A stretch of DNA of 64,000 nucleotides from Planococcus maitriensis (GTDB lineage: Bacteria; Bacillota; Bacilli; Bacillales_A; Planococcaceae): positions 558,001 to 622,000 of the forward strand of contig NZ_QLZQ01000001.1 in the NCBI RefSeq assembly GCF_003289925.1, in the 5' to 3' direction. Under the pieces are notes generated by a model. It had not been told where the DNA came from, searched no databases, and saw only the letters and a program-made list of their open reading frames with translations. Positions 51,130 through 61,122 of the stretch are shown piece by piece. Position 1 is the stretch's first letter. Every line of letters starts with the position of its first letter. A program made the translations under genes and the position numbers.

Positions 51130-51897
51130 ATGATCGATACGCACTCACATATTTTACCTGCACTTGATGACGGCGCAGAAACGATGGAACACACGAAACG
51201 GTTACTCGATATGGCGGTCAATGAACAACTGACCGGCATTATCGCGACACCGCACGGCCACCACCCGAACTTCAAGACGGACATCGCAGCACTTCATGTG
51301 CAATTAAAAGCAGTGAAAGACTATGTAAAAGAAGCGCAATTACCGCTTGAAATCTATAGCGGTCAGGAATGCCGCTTATCGGATAAATTGCCCCAGCGTC
51401 TCGCGACGGGTGAAGCATTGACCTTGGCAGAATCGCGCTACGTCTTATTGGAGCTGCCTTCATCCGGCATCCCGGCTTACACTGTGCCAGTCATCCAGCA
51501 ATTGATCACTTCCGGCTACATCCCGATCATCGCACACGCAGAGCGCAACCAAGGCATCATCCAAAAGCCTGAGCGCTTGAAGAAGCTTTTGATTCATGGT
51601 GCCATGGCGCAAGTAACGGCTGGATCACTCGCCGGAAGCTTCGGCAAGAGTATCCAAAAGACGGCGCTTCAGCTGGTCGATGCCAATATGATCCATGTAT
51701 ACGGTTCGGATGTGCACAGTGAAGATGTGCGGCCGTTCCATTTCAATGCGGGGCTCGACGTGCTCGAGAAAAAGAACCGTCACCAGATGATTGACATCCT
51801 GCTCGAGAACAATGACCGTATCCTCCTGGACCAGGACTTGTACGTTCTTGAGCCACAAGACATAGAAAAGAGCAAATGGTGGAATATCTTTGCTTAA
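51130..51897 (+). CDS. PHP-type tyrosine-protein phosphatase (YwqE/CpsB type)
   Basis: 255 residues with metal-binding motifs of the PHP family: MIDTHSHILPALDDGAE at the start, IIATPHGHHPNF, the Glu in GQECRL, IIAHAERNQG and SDVHSED. It dephosphorylates the BY-kinase. The YwqE-typical AHPERN reads AHAERN here, with the His retained. The ATG at 51130 has ACAGGAGGG; the open frame from 51103 is ignored. Separated from the kinase by 180 bases and a terminator. Confidence 0.9.
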   Translation: MIDTHSHILPALDDGAETMEHTKRLLDMAVNEQLTGIIATPHGHHPNFKTDIAALHVQLKAVKDYVKEAQLPLEIYSGQECRLSDKLPQRLATGEALTLAESRYVLLELPSSGIPAYTVPVIQQLITSGYIPIIAHAERNQGIIQKPERLKKLLIHGAMAQVTAGSLAGSFGKSIQKTALQLVDANMIHVYGSDVHSEDVRPFHFNAGLDVLEKKNRHQMIDILLENNDRILLDQDLYVLEPQDIEKSKWWNIFA

Positions 51898-52022
51898 AAC
51901 ATAATAATTTAGTATGAATTTTACATTTATGCTCTATCTTTACTGTAAAAGTCATGTTAAAATTAGCAACAGATTTCCAGCACTTGTGTAAAAAGTAACG
52001 CCTCGTGAAAGGATGGACCCGC

Positions 52023-53867
52023 ATGTCCCTGAAAAACAGAATGTCTTTACTCATAGTAATCGATTCGCTAATCGTCTTTTTCTCTATTTTCGTCGGCTAC
52101 TACATCCTCTACCCTTATGTAGATATCTTCCAGAACCAATTCCTCTTAGCCAGCGCGTTAACCATCTTTATCGCTCATCATGTTTTTGCCATGTACTTCG
52201 GACTTTACCGAAAAGTATGGGAATATGCCTCAATTGGTGAACTTTCTTCTATTGTAAAAGCAGTAACTTTATCAGTATTAGCGGTTGGACTGGTTCAACT
52301 GCTAGTTCGTGAGGACATTTTAGTCCGAGCTCTTGCCATAACATGGATGCTCCACGTGCTATTGATCGGCGGATCTCGCCTTTCTTGGCGGATGATGCGT
52401 GGTCGAGCTTTCAAGTTGAAATCTTCAAATCAGGAACTTAAGCGCACAATGATCGTAGGTGCTGGAAAAGCCGGCACGCTTGTCGCGCGGCAGCTGTTGA
52501 ACAATCCTGAAAATGGATTTTTGCCAGTCTTGTTTGTCGATGATGATAAGAATAAACATGGTTTAGACATTTATGATGTACGAGTGGTGCATGGTCAGAC
52601 AAAAGATATTGACTCTATTGCAAAAGATAATGCCATTGAACGGATTATCCTAGCTATTCCGTCACTTACCAAGCAAGAATCAGCAGAATTAATCAAACAT
52701 TGTATGGATACTGGGATTAAGACACAAACCATCCCTCTCATCGAAGATGTGATGACTGGTAAAGTCTCTGTTACCGATATTCAAGATGTAAAAATTGAAG
52801 ATCTTCTTGGCCGTGAAGAAGTAAAGCTCGATATGAACATGATTGCTGACCAGTTGACTGGAAAAACAATTTTGGTAACTGGCGCAGGGGGATCGATTGG
52901 GTCTGAAATTTGCCGCCAAATCTCTCGCTTTGGCCCAAAACAGCTCCTTTTACTAGGTCATGGCGAGAACTCTATTTACTTAATTGATATGGAGCTGCGG
53001 AAAGCTATCGGAAATGAAACGGAGATTATTCCTTTAATTGCCGATATCCAAGACCGGGAACGTATTATAGCAATCTTGGATGAATACAAGCCAGATGTTG
53101 TGTATCATGCTGCAGCACATAAACATGTTCCTTTAATGGAAGGAAATCCAATGGAAGCTGTGAAGAATAATATTTACGGCACTAAGAATGTAGCAGAAGC
53201 ATCTCATATGGCTGGAGTGAAGAACTTCGTTATGGTCTCTACTGACAAAGCGGTCACCCCCCCTAACGTGATGGGAGCATCGAAACGTTTTGCGGAGATG
53301 ATTGTGCAGAATCTGGCGAAGCGGAGTGAGACGAAGTTTGCGGCAGTACGATTCGGGAATGTGCTGGGATCACGGGGGTCGGTTATCCCGCTGTTCAAAA
53401 AGCAGATTGCTGCAGGCGGCCCTGTAACTGTGACGGATATGAGAATGACAAGATACTTTATGACGATACCGGAAGCATCACGCCTTGTAATTCAGGCAGG
53501 GACTCTTGCGGAAGGCGGAGAAGTTTTCGTGCTGGATATGGGCGAACCTGTAAAGATTGTTGATCTTGCGAAGAACTTGATTCGGTTGTCTGGATATGCG
53601 GAAGGCGAAATCGAAATTAAGGAAACGGGCATGCGTCCTGGTGAGAAGCTGTTTGAGGAGCTTTTGAATGAGGATGAGATTCAGAGCGAGATGGTGTTTC
53701 CGAAGATTTATATTGGGAAGGCCAACCCGGCTGCAGAGCTGGAGTTGCTGTATTTGATGGAGAAGCTTGGTGAGATGGACAGTTTGGAGCTTCGGGATGT
53801 ATTGGTGGATTTGGCTAATAGGAAGAATGTTGAGAGTTCTAAGTTATTGGTTGGAAGCAGTAAGTAA
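52023..53867 (+). CDS. UDP-sugar 4,6-dehydratase (CapD/EpsC/PglF type)
   Basis: 614 residues: four N-terminal membrane helices, a CoA-binding-like Rossmann domain (RTMIVGAGKAGTLVARQL) and the C-terminal SDR dehydratase with VTGAGGSIGSEICRQI, VYHAAAHKHVPLME and STDKAVTPPNVMGASKR, the typical TDKA/SxxxK arrangement. It makes UDP-4-keto-6-deoxy-HexNAc for diacetylbacillosamine- or FucNAc-type sugars. The ATG at 52023 follows AAAGGA by ten bases. Composition within the gene begins to shift towards AT-rich DNA in parts. Confidence 0.92.
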   Translation: MSLKNRMSLLIVIDSLIVFFSIFVGYYILYPYVDIFQNQFLLASALTIFIAHHVFAMYFGLYRKVWEYASIGELSSIVKAVTLSVLAVGLVQLLVREDILVRALAITWMLHVLLIGGSRLSWRMMRGRAFKLKSSNQELKRTMIVGAGKAGTLVARQLLNNPENGFLPVLFVDDDKNKHGLDIYDVRVVHGQTKDIDSIAKDNAIERIILAIPSLTKQESAELIKHCMDTGIKTQTIPLIEDVMTGKVSVTDIQDVKIEDLLGREEVKLDMNMIADQLTGKTILVTGAGGSIGSEICRQISRFGPKQLLLLGHGENSIYLIDMELRKAIGNETEIIPLIADIQDRERIIAILDEYKPDVVYHAAAHKHVPLMEGNPMEAVKNNIYGTKNVAEASHMAGVKNFVMVSTDKAVTPPNVMGASKRFAEMIVQNLAKRSETKFAAVRFGNVLGSRGSVIPLFKKQIAAGGPVTVTDMRMTRYFMTIPEASRLVIQAGTLAEGGEVFVLDMGEPVKIVDLAKNLIRLSGYAEGEIEIKETGMRPGEKLFEELLNEDEIQSEMVFPKIYIGKANPAAELELLYLMEKLGEMDSLELRDVLVDLANRKNVESSKLLVGSSK

Positions 53868-53900
53868 AAGAAAATGTAAAAGCAGAAAGGGGAACTGAAA

Positions 53901-54482
53901 GTGTTCTCAATGGCCAAAAGGATTGTAGATTTTTCTTTATCGTTATTTATTCTTATTTGTTTATCCGTGGTCTTTCTCATTTTATGTTTAATCATTAAAA
54001 TAGATTCACCTGGCCCGATTCTGTTTAAACAAAAGCGCATCGGCAAAGGCAAGAAAGAGTTCCATATTCTGAAGTTCAGAACGATGAAAATTGATGCACC
54101 AAATGATATGCCTACTCATATGCTGGATAAGCCGGACGCATACATAACTCGAGTGGGCAAATTCCTGCGTAAAACAAGTTTGGATGAGCTTCCTCAGTTG
54201 GTGAATATTTTAAAAGGTGAAATGAGCATTGTAGGGCCAAGACCTGCTTTATGGAATCAGGAGGATCTGATTGCGGAGCGGGACAAGTATAAGGCGAATG
54301 ATGTTCTTCCAGGACTGACTGGTTGGGCACAAGTTAACGGCAGAGATGAATTGCCGATTGATGTGAAAGCCAAGCTGGATGGATATTATGTGGAGAAGAG
54401 GAATCCGTTTTTGGATTCGGAGATTTTTGTTAAGACGGTTTTTGGGGTTTTAAGAAGTGATGGGGTTAAAGAAGGAAAGTAA
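53901..54482 (+). CDS. Polyprenyl-phosphate sugar-1-phosphate transferase (initiating enzyme)
   Basis: 193 residues: one N-terminal helix (10-32) then the catalytic domain with DSPGPILFKQKRIGKG, FHILKFRTMKID, RKTSLDELPQL, GEMSIVGPRPAL and PGLTGWAQVNGRDELP, the signature of the monotopic PglC/WcaJ-type transferase. It loads the first sugar phosphate onto undecaprenyl phosphate, and its likely substrate is the product of the preceding dehydratase pathway. GTG start after AAAGGGG. No aminotransferase gene is seen between them. Confidence 0.92.
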   Translation: MFSMAKRIVDFSLSLFILICLSVVFLILCLIIKIDSPGPILFKQKRIGKGKKEFHILKFRTMKIDAPNDMPTHMLDKPDAYITRVGKFLRKTSLDELPQLVNILKGEMSIVGPRPALWNQEDLIAERDKYKANDVLPGLTGWAQVNGRDELPIDVKAKLDGYYVEKRNPFLDSEIFVKTVFGVLRSDGVKEGK

Positions 54483-54557
54483 GTCTGTACAAAATTGATT
54501 CCGCTATTTCTTGTCTTTCACTAGGTGAGAAAAAAGAAGGAGAAGGAGTAAATATTA

Positions 54558-55574
54558 ATGAAAAAGGTTTTAGTTACAGGAGCAGCAGGTTTTATAGGGT
54601 CACATCTTTCAAAAAGGCTGTTAGCTGATGGATTTAAAGTTATTGGAATTGATAACTTGAACGATTATTATGATGTGAACTTAAAACTTTCTAGATTAGA
54701 GCCAATTAAAGAAAATGAAAATTTTAAATTTGAAAAAATATCACTTGAAGATAAAGAAAGTATGGAAAATCTTTTTTCTAAATACAAACCCGAAATTGTT
54801 GTCAATTTAGCTGCACAAGCAGGCGTAAGGTATAGCTTGGAAAACCCGCATGCTTATATTGAGGCAAATATAGTTGGGTTTACGAACATTTTAGAAGGTG
54901 CGAGACATAACCAAGTCGAGCATTTAATTTATGCATCTTCTAGTTCTGTTTATGGAGCCAACACTAGCCTTCCTTTTTCTGTTCATGATAATGTGGATCA
55001 TCCTATGAGTTTATATGCAGCAACAAAGAAAGCAAATGAATTAATGGCGCATACATATAGTCAGCTATACAATATTCCGACCACAGGCTTACGATTCTTC
55101 ACAGTGTATGGCCCATGGGGCAGACCGGATATGGCGTTATTTATGTTTACGAAAAACATCATTGAAGGCAAAGAAATCAATGTTTTTAATAATGGTGAAA
55201 TGATGAGAGATTTTACATACGTAGATGATATTGTAGAGTCTATTAGAAGACTAGTCGAAAAACCGGCAATAGCAAATCCAGAGTGGACAGGAAAAAATCC
55301 TGATCCAGGTACAAGCTACGCGCCATACAAAATTTATAATATAGGTAATAATAGTCCGGTCAACTTAATGGAGTTTATTGAAGCGATTGAAGAAAAAGTT
55401 GGAAAAAATGCAATCAAAAACTACATGCCTCTTCAAGATGGGGATGTTCCCGCAACTTATGCGGATGTAGCGGATCTTTATAGAGATATAAATTTCCAAC
55501 CTAAAACAAATATTAAAGACGGTGTAGGCAAATTTATCGACTGGTATGTCGAATATTATGGAGTGAGATTATAA
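54558..55574 (+). CDS. UDP-glucuronate 4-epimerase-type SDR
   Basis: 338 residues: [26 protein letters not shown] (the long insertion typical of GlcA epimerases), [19 protein letters not shown] and YAATKKANE (Tyr/Lys), then [13 protein letters not shown]. This matches CapI/LpsL-type UDP-GlcA (or UDP-GalNAcA) 4-epimerases. AT-rich compared with upstream genes. RBS GAAGGAGAAGGAG. The stop overlaps the next start by one base (TAATG), so it is coupled to the dehydrogenase that makes uronic acids. Confidence 0.9.
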   Translation: MKKVLVTGAAGFIGSHLSKRLLADGFKVIGIDNLNDYYDVNLKLSRLEPIKENENFKFEKISLEDKESMENLFSKYKPEIVVNLAAQAGVRYSLENPHAYIEANIVGFTNILEGARHNQVEHLIYASSSSVYGANTSLPFSVHDNVDHPMSLYAATKKANELMAHTYSQLYNIPTTGLRFFTVYGPWGRPDMALFMFTKNIIEGKEINVFNNGEMMRDFTYVDDIVESIRRLVEKPAIANPEWTGKNPDPGTSYAPYKIYNIGNNSPVNLMEFIEAIEEKVGKNAIKNYMPLQDGDVPATYADVADLYRDINFQPKTNIKDGVGKFIDWYVEYYGVRL

Positions 55575-56854
55575 TGGATAGAAAAATCGGTGTAGTAGGA
55601 CTTGGATATGTAGGATTACCTGTGGCAGTGGCTTTTGGAAAAAAACATCAAATTGTGGGATTTGATATTAATGAGAACCGTATTTCTACATTAATTAATG
55701 GAACTGATTATACTAATGAAGTAACTGCTGAAGAATTAAAAGCGGCAACAATAGAATTTACATCAAATCCCGAAAAATTAAAAGAAGCGGATTTTTTGAT
55801 TGTTGCAGTACCAACTCCAATTAATGAGCATAACCAGCCCGATTTAACTCCACTAGTTAAAGCGTCTGAGACAGTTGGTAAGAACTTATCTGAGGGAACA
55901 ATTGTTGTTTTTGAATCTACAGTATATCCGGGAGCTACAGAAGAAGTATGTGTACCTGTGCTTGAAAAATTCTCAGGGTTAGAATGCGGAAAGGATTTCT
56001 TTGTAGGTTATTCTCCTGAACGAATCAATCCTGGTGATAAAGAGCACACATTTACAACGATTACCAAAGTAGTTTCCGGACAAACTCAGGAAGTGCTTGA
56101 AGTTGTGGCAGATACATACTCTAGCGTAGTTAAAGCTGGTGTACATAAAGCAAGTTCAATTAAAGTTGCAGAAGCAGCAAAGGTAATTGAAAATACACAG
56201 CGTGACGTAAACATCGCTTTAATGAATGAACTGGCATTGATTTTCGATCGTCTTGATATTGATACTTCTGAAGTGTTGGAGGCAGCGGGAACGAAATGGA
56301 ACTTCCTTAAATTTTCTCCTGGCTTAGTTGGAGGTCATTGTATCGGAGTAGATCCTTATTATTTAACTCATAAGGCTCAAGCTGTTGGTTACCAACCGGA
56401 TGTAATTCTAGCTGGTAGACGTATAAACGACGATCTTGGGAAGTATATTGCGAGAACTTTAGTTAAGAAACTTATTAAGCAAGGAATTGGCGTGCAAGGA
56501 GCCAATGTCACAGTTTTAGGACTAACATTTAAAGAAAATGTGCCAGATTTGCGAAATTCAAAAGTTATTGACGTAATACGTGAACTCCAAGAATTTGATG
56601 TAACTGTTAATGTTACAGATGCTGAAGCAGAAAGTGCTGAAGCAATGAGAGAATATGGAATAAATTTAATCGATATAGCTAAAATAGAGCCAGCTGACGC
56701 AGTTATATTTGCTGTACCACATCAGGAATATCTTGATGGTGGGTGGGAATTCATAAAAAACTTGCTTAAAAATGAATCCGGAACCTTAGTTGATGTAAAA
56801 AGTTCTTTGAAGAAAGACGAAAAACCTGAATCAATTGAGTTGTGGAGATTATAA
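55574..56854 (+). CDS. UDP-N-acetylhexosamine 6-dehydrogenase (WbpA/TviB type)
   Basis: 426 residues: N-terminal NAD domain GVVGLGYVGLPVAVAFGK, VAVPTPINEHNQPDL, then FESTVYPGATEEV, the catalytic Cys in GGHCIGVDPYYL, and the C-terminal domain with LGLTFKENVPDLRNSK. It converts UDP-HexNAc to UDP-HexNAcA by two NAD-dependent oxidations. Together with the epimerase in front it would supply a uronic acid such as UDP-GalNAcA. The WbpA/TviB subgroup assignment is by motif resemblance. Confidence 0.92.
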   Translation: MDRKIGVVGLGYVGLPVAVAFGKKHQIVGFDINENRISTLINGTDYTNEVTAEELKAATIEFTSNPEKLKEADFLIVAVPTPINEHNQPDLTPLVKASETVGKNLSEGTIVVFESTVYPGATEEVCVPVLEKFSGLECGKDFFVGYSPERINPGDKEHTFTTITKVVSGQTQEVLEVVADTYSSVVKAGVHKASSIKVAEAAKVIENTQRDVNIALMNELALIFDRLDIDTSEVLEAAGTKWNFLKFSPGLVGGHCIGVDPYYLTHKAQAVGYQPDVILAGRRINDDLGKYIARTLVKKLIKQGIGVQGANVTVLGLTFKENVPDLRNSKVIDVIRELQEFDVTVNVTDAEAESAEAMREYGINLIDIAKIEPADAVIFAVPHQEYLDGGWEFIKNLLKNESGTLVDVKSSLKKDEKPESIELWRL

Positions 56855-56887
56855 AAAGAGTTTGTCAATAAGGGGAAGTAAAAATTT

Positions 56888-57769
56888 ATGATATTAATAA
56901 CAGGATTTACTGGTAATACTGGGACGTTGGTTTTAAAAAAACTATCAACAATTATAGATACGAATGAAATTGTTGGCGTTTCTAGAACACCGGTACAGGA
57001 TAATGCATATAATATCAAGGTCTTTGTTGGAGATTTAAATAATGCTAACTCTTTAAATGAATTGTTTGAAAAGTATCCTATTAAGTCAATAATCCACATT
57101 GCTAATATAAGGTATTCTCCTTCTTTACTAATTAAAGCAAATGAGTACGGAGTTGAAAAAGTTGTTCTGATTCATACAACAGGAGTCTATTCTAAATACA
57201 GAAGCTATAGTTCTTTGTATGAACGAATAGAGAAAGAGATATTGAATAATACTTATCCGAATACAAATTTTATTATATTACGTCCGACTATGATATATGG
57301 AAATCATCGTGATCATAATATGCATAAGTTAATTAAGTTTATAAATAGAAGTCCTATTTTTCCAGTCTTCGGAGATGGTTCTGCTCTAATGCAACCAGTA
57401 CATGTAGATGACTTAGCAACTGCCACAGTGGCAGCTCACCAATCGGATGGTCTATATAATGAAGATTTCGATTTATCAGGTGGGAGCGTGGTTACATACA
57501 ACGATGTAATCACTGCTATAAGAGATGGTTTAGGTAAGAAAACGAAATTAATTTATATTCCAATTAAGCTTGCGATTTTCGGTGCCGAAGTATCAAGTAG
57601 GATTATGCCTAAACCCATAATTTCTGTAGAGCAGGTTAAACGCTTGCAAGAAGATAAAGCTTATTCTAATGAGAAAGCTAGAAACTTATTAAAATATAGC
57701 CCAAGAACTTTTAATGAAGGAATAATCCAAGAAATAAATCTACTAAGAGAAAAAGGAATAGTTAAATGA
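56888..57769 (+). CDS. NAD-dependent epimerase/reductase (extended SDR)
   Basis: 293 residues: ILITGFTGNTGTLVL (NAD(P) loop), VVLIHTTGVYSKYRSYSSLYERIEKE, where Tyr and Lys (YERIEKE) give the catalytic pair, RPTMIYGNHRD, and a C-terminal VEQVKRLQEDK. Related to WbpV/WbgZ-type 4-ketosugar reductases, which reduce the keto product of CapD-type dehydratases (for example to UDP-QuiNAc). This would fit the dehydratase at 52023. Overlaps the next gene by 4 bases. Substrate is inferred. Confidence 0.82.
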   Translation: MILITGFTGNTGTLVLKKLSTIIDTNEIVGVSRTPVQDNAYNIKVFVGDLNNANSLNELFEKYPIKSIIHIANIRYSPSLLIKANEYGVEKVVLIHTTGVYSKYRSYSSLYERIEKEILNNTYPNTNFIILRPTMIYGNHRDHNMHKLIKFINRSPIFPVFGDGSALMQPVHVDDLATATVAAHQSDGLYNEDFDLSGGSVVTYNDVITAIRDGLGKKTKLIYIPIKLAIFGAEVSSRIMPKPIISVEQVKRLQEDKAYSNEKARNLLKYSPRTFNEGIIQEINLLREKGIVK

Positions 57770-58914
57770 AGATATTACAGGTTACTGCTGTAGATTTTAC
57801 CGTGAAAAAGTTTTTATTACCTTTAGTTGATGAATTAGATAACAAAGATTATGAGGTTCATATAGCGTGCAATGTGAATGAGATTGGTGAAGATCTTAGG
57901 AATAAAGGCTATGCTATTAAACACATACCTTTTTCAAGAGATATAAACGTTTTTAATCATTTTAAATCATTGATAAAAATGGTCACCTTAATTCGAAAAG
58001 AGAAATACGATATTATCCATTCTCATACACCTGTTGCTAGTTTGATTACAAGATTGGCTGCAAAAATAACTAATGTTCCTTTGAATGTGTATACTGCACA
58101 TGGATTTTATTTTCATGAGAATATGAAGCCATTTGTTTACAAGATGACTTATTCTCTGGAAAAAATTTGGGGTAAGTATCTTACTGACTATATATTTTTC
58201 CAGAGCAAAGAAGATTACGAACTAGCACTTCAAAAAAAATTCAATAAGCCAGATAGATTAGTGCATATAAACAACGGTGTATCAGGTAACAAATTTAATC
58301 CTCTGGATTATGACAGAAATATAATACGTAGAGAGCTAAATGTAGAAGGAAAAAAAGTAATTTTGTTTATAGGAAGATTGGTAAAAGAAAAGGGGATTCG
58401 TGAATTACTCGCAGCTTTTGAAATTCTTTCTTCTAAACATAGTGACTTAGCACTTCTGTTAGTTGGAGGAGGGGTCACAGGGGATAGAGATGGACTCTCT
58501 CCTCAAGCAATAGTTGATAAAATGTCTAGTTCTGTGAGACAAGATATTCATTTGTTAGGCCTAAGAGATGATATACCTAAAATATTAGCAGCTTCTGACG
58601 TATTTACCCTTCCCTCTTATAGGGAAGGGTTACCTCGATCGATTATTGAAGCGATGGCTATGGGGAAACCCATTGTTGCTACTGATATTCGAGGATGTAG
58701 AGAAGAAGTTTTTGATGGGTTTAATGGCTATCTATGTAGGGACAGAGATGTAGATTCATTAGTAAGTGCATTAGAAAGATTGCTAACAAACGATGATAAG
58801 TTAAATGATTACGGGAAACAATCTCGAAGTATATTTTTAGAAGAATTTGAGGAACAAAAAGTTTTGGATAGACAGCTAAGAGTATTTGAAAATTTTAAAA
58901 TTAACAAAAAATAA
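57766..58914 (+). CDS. Glycosyltransferase family 4
   Basis: 382 residues: N-terminal GT-B domain with IIHSHTPVASLITRLAA and VYTAHGFYFHE, C-terminal domain with VILFIGRLVKEKGIRELL, LLVGGG and LPSYREGLPRSIIEAMAMGKP containing the E-x7-E donor site. Similar to GT4 enzymes adding the second sugar of capsule units (e.g. WbpT/PglA-like). AT-rich. It starts inside the stop of the previous gene (ATGA), so it is translationally coupled. Confidence 0.88.
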   Translation: MKILQVTAVDFTVKKFLLPLVDELDNKDYEVHIACNVNEIGEDLRNKGYAIKHIPFSRDINVFNHFKSLIKMVTLIRKEKYDIIHSHTPVASLITRLAAKITNVPLNVYTAHGFYFHENMKPFVYKMTYSLEKIWGKYLTDYIFFQSKEDYELALQKKFNKPDRLVHINNGVSGNKFNPLDYDRNIIRRELNVEGKKVILFIGRLVKEKGIRELLAAFEILSSKHSDLALLLVGGGVTGDRDGLSPQAIVDKMSSSVRQDIHLLGLRDDIPKILAASDVFTLPSYREGLPRSIIEAMAMGKPIVATDIRGCREEVFDGFNGYLCRDRDVDSLVSALERLLTNDDKLNDYGKQSRSIFLEEFEEQKVLDRQLRVFENFKINKK

Positions 58915-59070
58915 AAACTAATAATAATTATCCTATAATCTTTACTTGTTTTAAGACCTATTCGGCATATTATTAAATCTTGAGAAATACTAAATATAAT
59001 TAATGGATTCATGACTTCAACGCATATAGATATGTTAGTTGTTTTGATTGATTAAAGGATTGAACAAATT

Positions 59071-60150
59071 ATGAAGAAAAAGAAAGTTTTGTTTATAGCA
59101 CCAAATCTGCACCATGGAGGTGCAGAAGCAGTGCTTATAAAATTAATAAATAATATTAATCTTAATTTATTTGAAGTGAAACTTGTACTATTTAAAAAAC
59201 AGGGAGATCATTTATCAAAAATAGGAAAAAAAGTGGAGGTAGTTGATTTACAATCTACTAATACATTGTTATCAATCCCTAAACTGGTCCAAACAATAAG
59301 AGAAGAAGAACCGGATTATGTATTTTCTATTATAGGACACATTAATTTAATTATGGCATTCTTAAAAGTTATGTTTTTTAAAGAAATTAAGTTCATTGGA
59401 AGAGAAAATGTAGTATATAGCGAATGGTTGTATAAAGAGAAAACTCCTAAAAAAATAATAATGAATATATTATACAAAATACTATTAAAAAAACTAGATG
59501 TTGTTGTTGTGCAATCAAAATTTATGGCAGAAGAGATTAAAAAATATTTTAAAGTGAATGAAAAAAATATAATTATTATTAAAAATCCAATTGAAAATGA
59601 TAAGATACACCAGCTTTCGTTAGAAACGGAACTTTCAAATTGGAATAGTGACAAGAAAAATTTAGTAGCAGTAGGAAGGATTGAAAGTGTAAAGAATTTC
59701 CCAGCAATGATTGATATATTAGAAGAGCTTCCAGAAGCTTACCATTTAAACATATTAGGAGACGGCAAAGAAAAAGAGAATCTGTTGTCGTATATTTCAA
59801 GTAAAAAAATGAGTCATAGAGTAACACTTCATGGTTATGTCACTAATCCGTATAAATTTATAAAAGCTTCAGAGTTATTACTATTGACATCCCACAGAGA
59901 ATCTTCTCCAAATGTAGTTATCGAAGCAAATGCTTGTGGAGTCTATGTAATTTCCTACGATATGCCAGGGGGAATAAGGGAGATGATAACTCAGAATATA
60001 AATGGTTCTTTAATTCCTTTAGGAGAAAAAGAACGCTTTGCGAAAGAAGTTTTAAAAAAGACGGAAAAAGTAAATCGAGAAAAATTAAAAGTTCATAGCA
60101 AGAAGTTTTCTATAGAAAACTTTATGGAGAAAATATATAGTATTATATAA
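59071..60150 (+). CDS. Glycosyltransferase family 4
   Basis: 359 residues: FIAPNLHHGGAEAVLIKLIN (Gly-rich loop), VGRIESVKNFPAMIDIL, LNILGDGKEKENL, and LTSHRESSPNVVIEANACGVY (E-x7-type donor site). The protein is highly charged and strongly AT-biased in codon use (AAA, ATA, TTA). The RBS is weak (AAAGGATTG). 150 non-coding bases precede it. Adds a sugar to the repeat unit; donor unknown. Confidence 0.88.
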   Translation: MKKKKVLFIAPNLHHGGAEAVLIKLINNINLNLFEVKLVLFKKQGDHLSKIGKKVEVVDLQSTNTLLSIPKLVQTIREEEPDYVFSIIGHINLIMAFLKVMFFKEIKFIGRENVVYSEWLYKEKTPKKIIMNILYKILLKKLDVVVVQSKFMAEEIKKYFKVNEKNIIIIKNPIENDKIHQLSLETELSNWNSDKKNLVAVGRIESVKNFPAMIDILEELPEAYHLNILGDGKEKENLLSYISSKKMSHRVTLHGYVTNPYKFIKASELLLLTSHRESSPNVVIEANACGVYVISYDMPGGIREMITQNINGSLIPLGEKERFAKEVLKKTEKVNREKLKVHSKKFSIENFMEKIYSII

Positions 60151-60580
60151 ATAATCCAATTTGGTAAATATTACACCAAAAGCTACAATTATAATGCTCG
60201 GTTTTTAACTTCAAAAAATAGCGTTAAATTATATAAGAGTATAGATAGCTTTCGCATATTTAGCAGCTTATCTTTCTTTATAATAGGCATAAACCATTTA
60301 TCTATTAATTGCTAGATATGACAAAGTAAGTTAGCTATAGAATTTAAAAAGTAATTTAGTTTTAAACTTTTTATTCCTAGTGCCAAAACTCCTTTGAATA
60401 TTCAGGCTCTAAAACTACAAGTTTGACTCAAATATAAACAATGATTTCTAGTTTAAGAAATGGATTTAGATTTTAGATTTCATGATTTTTCTCTTGACTT
60501 TTATATACTAAATTTCATTTGTTTACAATGAAAATTCATTTAACATAGTAGCTTTTTATGTTACTAGTGGAGGGATCTAA
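60151..60580. other. Long AT-rich non-coding gap within the polysaccharide locus
   Basis: 430 bases with no frame of note on either strand, very AT-rich. It may contain a promoter for the second half of the locus or remains of a lost gene or insertion. GTGGAGGG at its end is the RBS of the acetyltransferase gene. Confidence 0.5.
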
Positions 60581-61093
60581 TTGAGAGGATTATTAAAAAT
60601 CTACAAAGCTAAAAATTTCACAAAGAAAAATATTAAGGTTGGTAAAAATACAAGAATACTTACATCTTTTAACAACTTTGGTTCAGAACCTTACTTAATT
60701 GAAATTGGCGATAATTGTACTATCACTTCGGGTGTTAAATTTATTAATCACGATGCTTCAATAGAAGTTGCGTTAAATTTTCATAACATACCAAGGATAA
60801 AAGAAGGTTTTAAAAAAGAATTGATGGGAAGAATTGTTGTTAAAAATAATTGTATGATAGGGGTCAATAGTATTATCATGCCTGGAGTTACTATAGGCCC
60901 TAACAGTATTGTTGGAGCAGGATCAGTTGTTACGAAAGATGTGCCAGAAGGATGGATAGTTGGAGGGAACCCAGCGAAAAAAATAGGAGAAATAGAAAGT
61001 TTTGCAAATAAGATTAAGCAAAGTATTATTGAATTGCCCGTCACTAAAGACATAAATAAAAGAAAGCAAAGTATTTTAAAAAATTTTATGTAA
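60581..61093 (+). CDS. Hexapeptide-repeat acetyltransferase (LbH)
   Basis: 170 residues with left-handed beta-helix repeats: IGDNCTITSGVKFIN, VVKNNCMIGVNSIIM, VTIGPNSIVGAGSVV, then PEGWIVGGNPAKKIG, the common end of O-acetyltransferases of the WbbJ/LacA group. HDAS carries a His in the usual catalytic position. TTG start after GGAGGGATC. Probably O- or N-acetylates a sugar of the capsule. Confidence 0.88.
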   Translation: MRGLLKIYKAKNFTKKNIKVGKNTRILTSFNNFGSEPYLIEIGDNCTITSGVKFINHDASIEVALNFHNIPRIKEGFKKELMGRIVVKNNCMIGVNSIIMPGVTIGPNSIVGAGSVVTKDVPEGWIVGGNPAKKIGEIESFANKIKQSIIELPVTKDINKRKQSILKNFM

Positions 61094-61122
61094 TACATTA
61101 AAGTCACTAGGAGAAGTTTGGT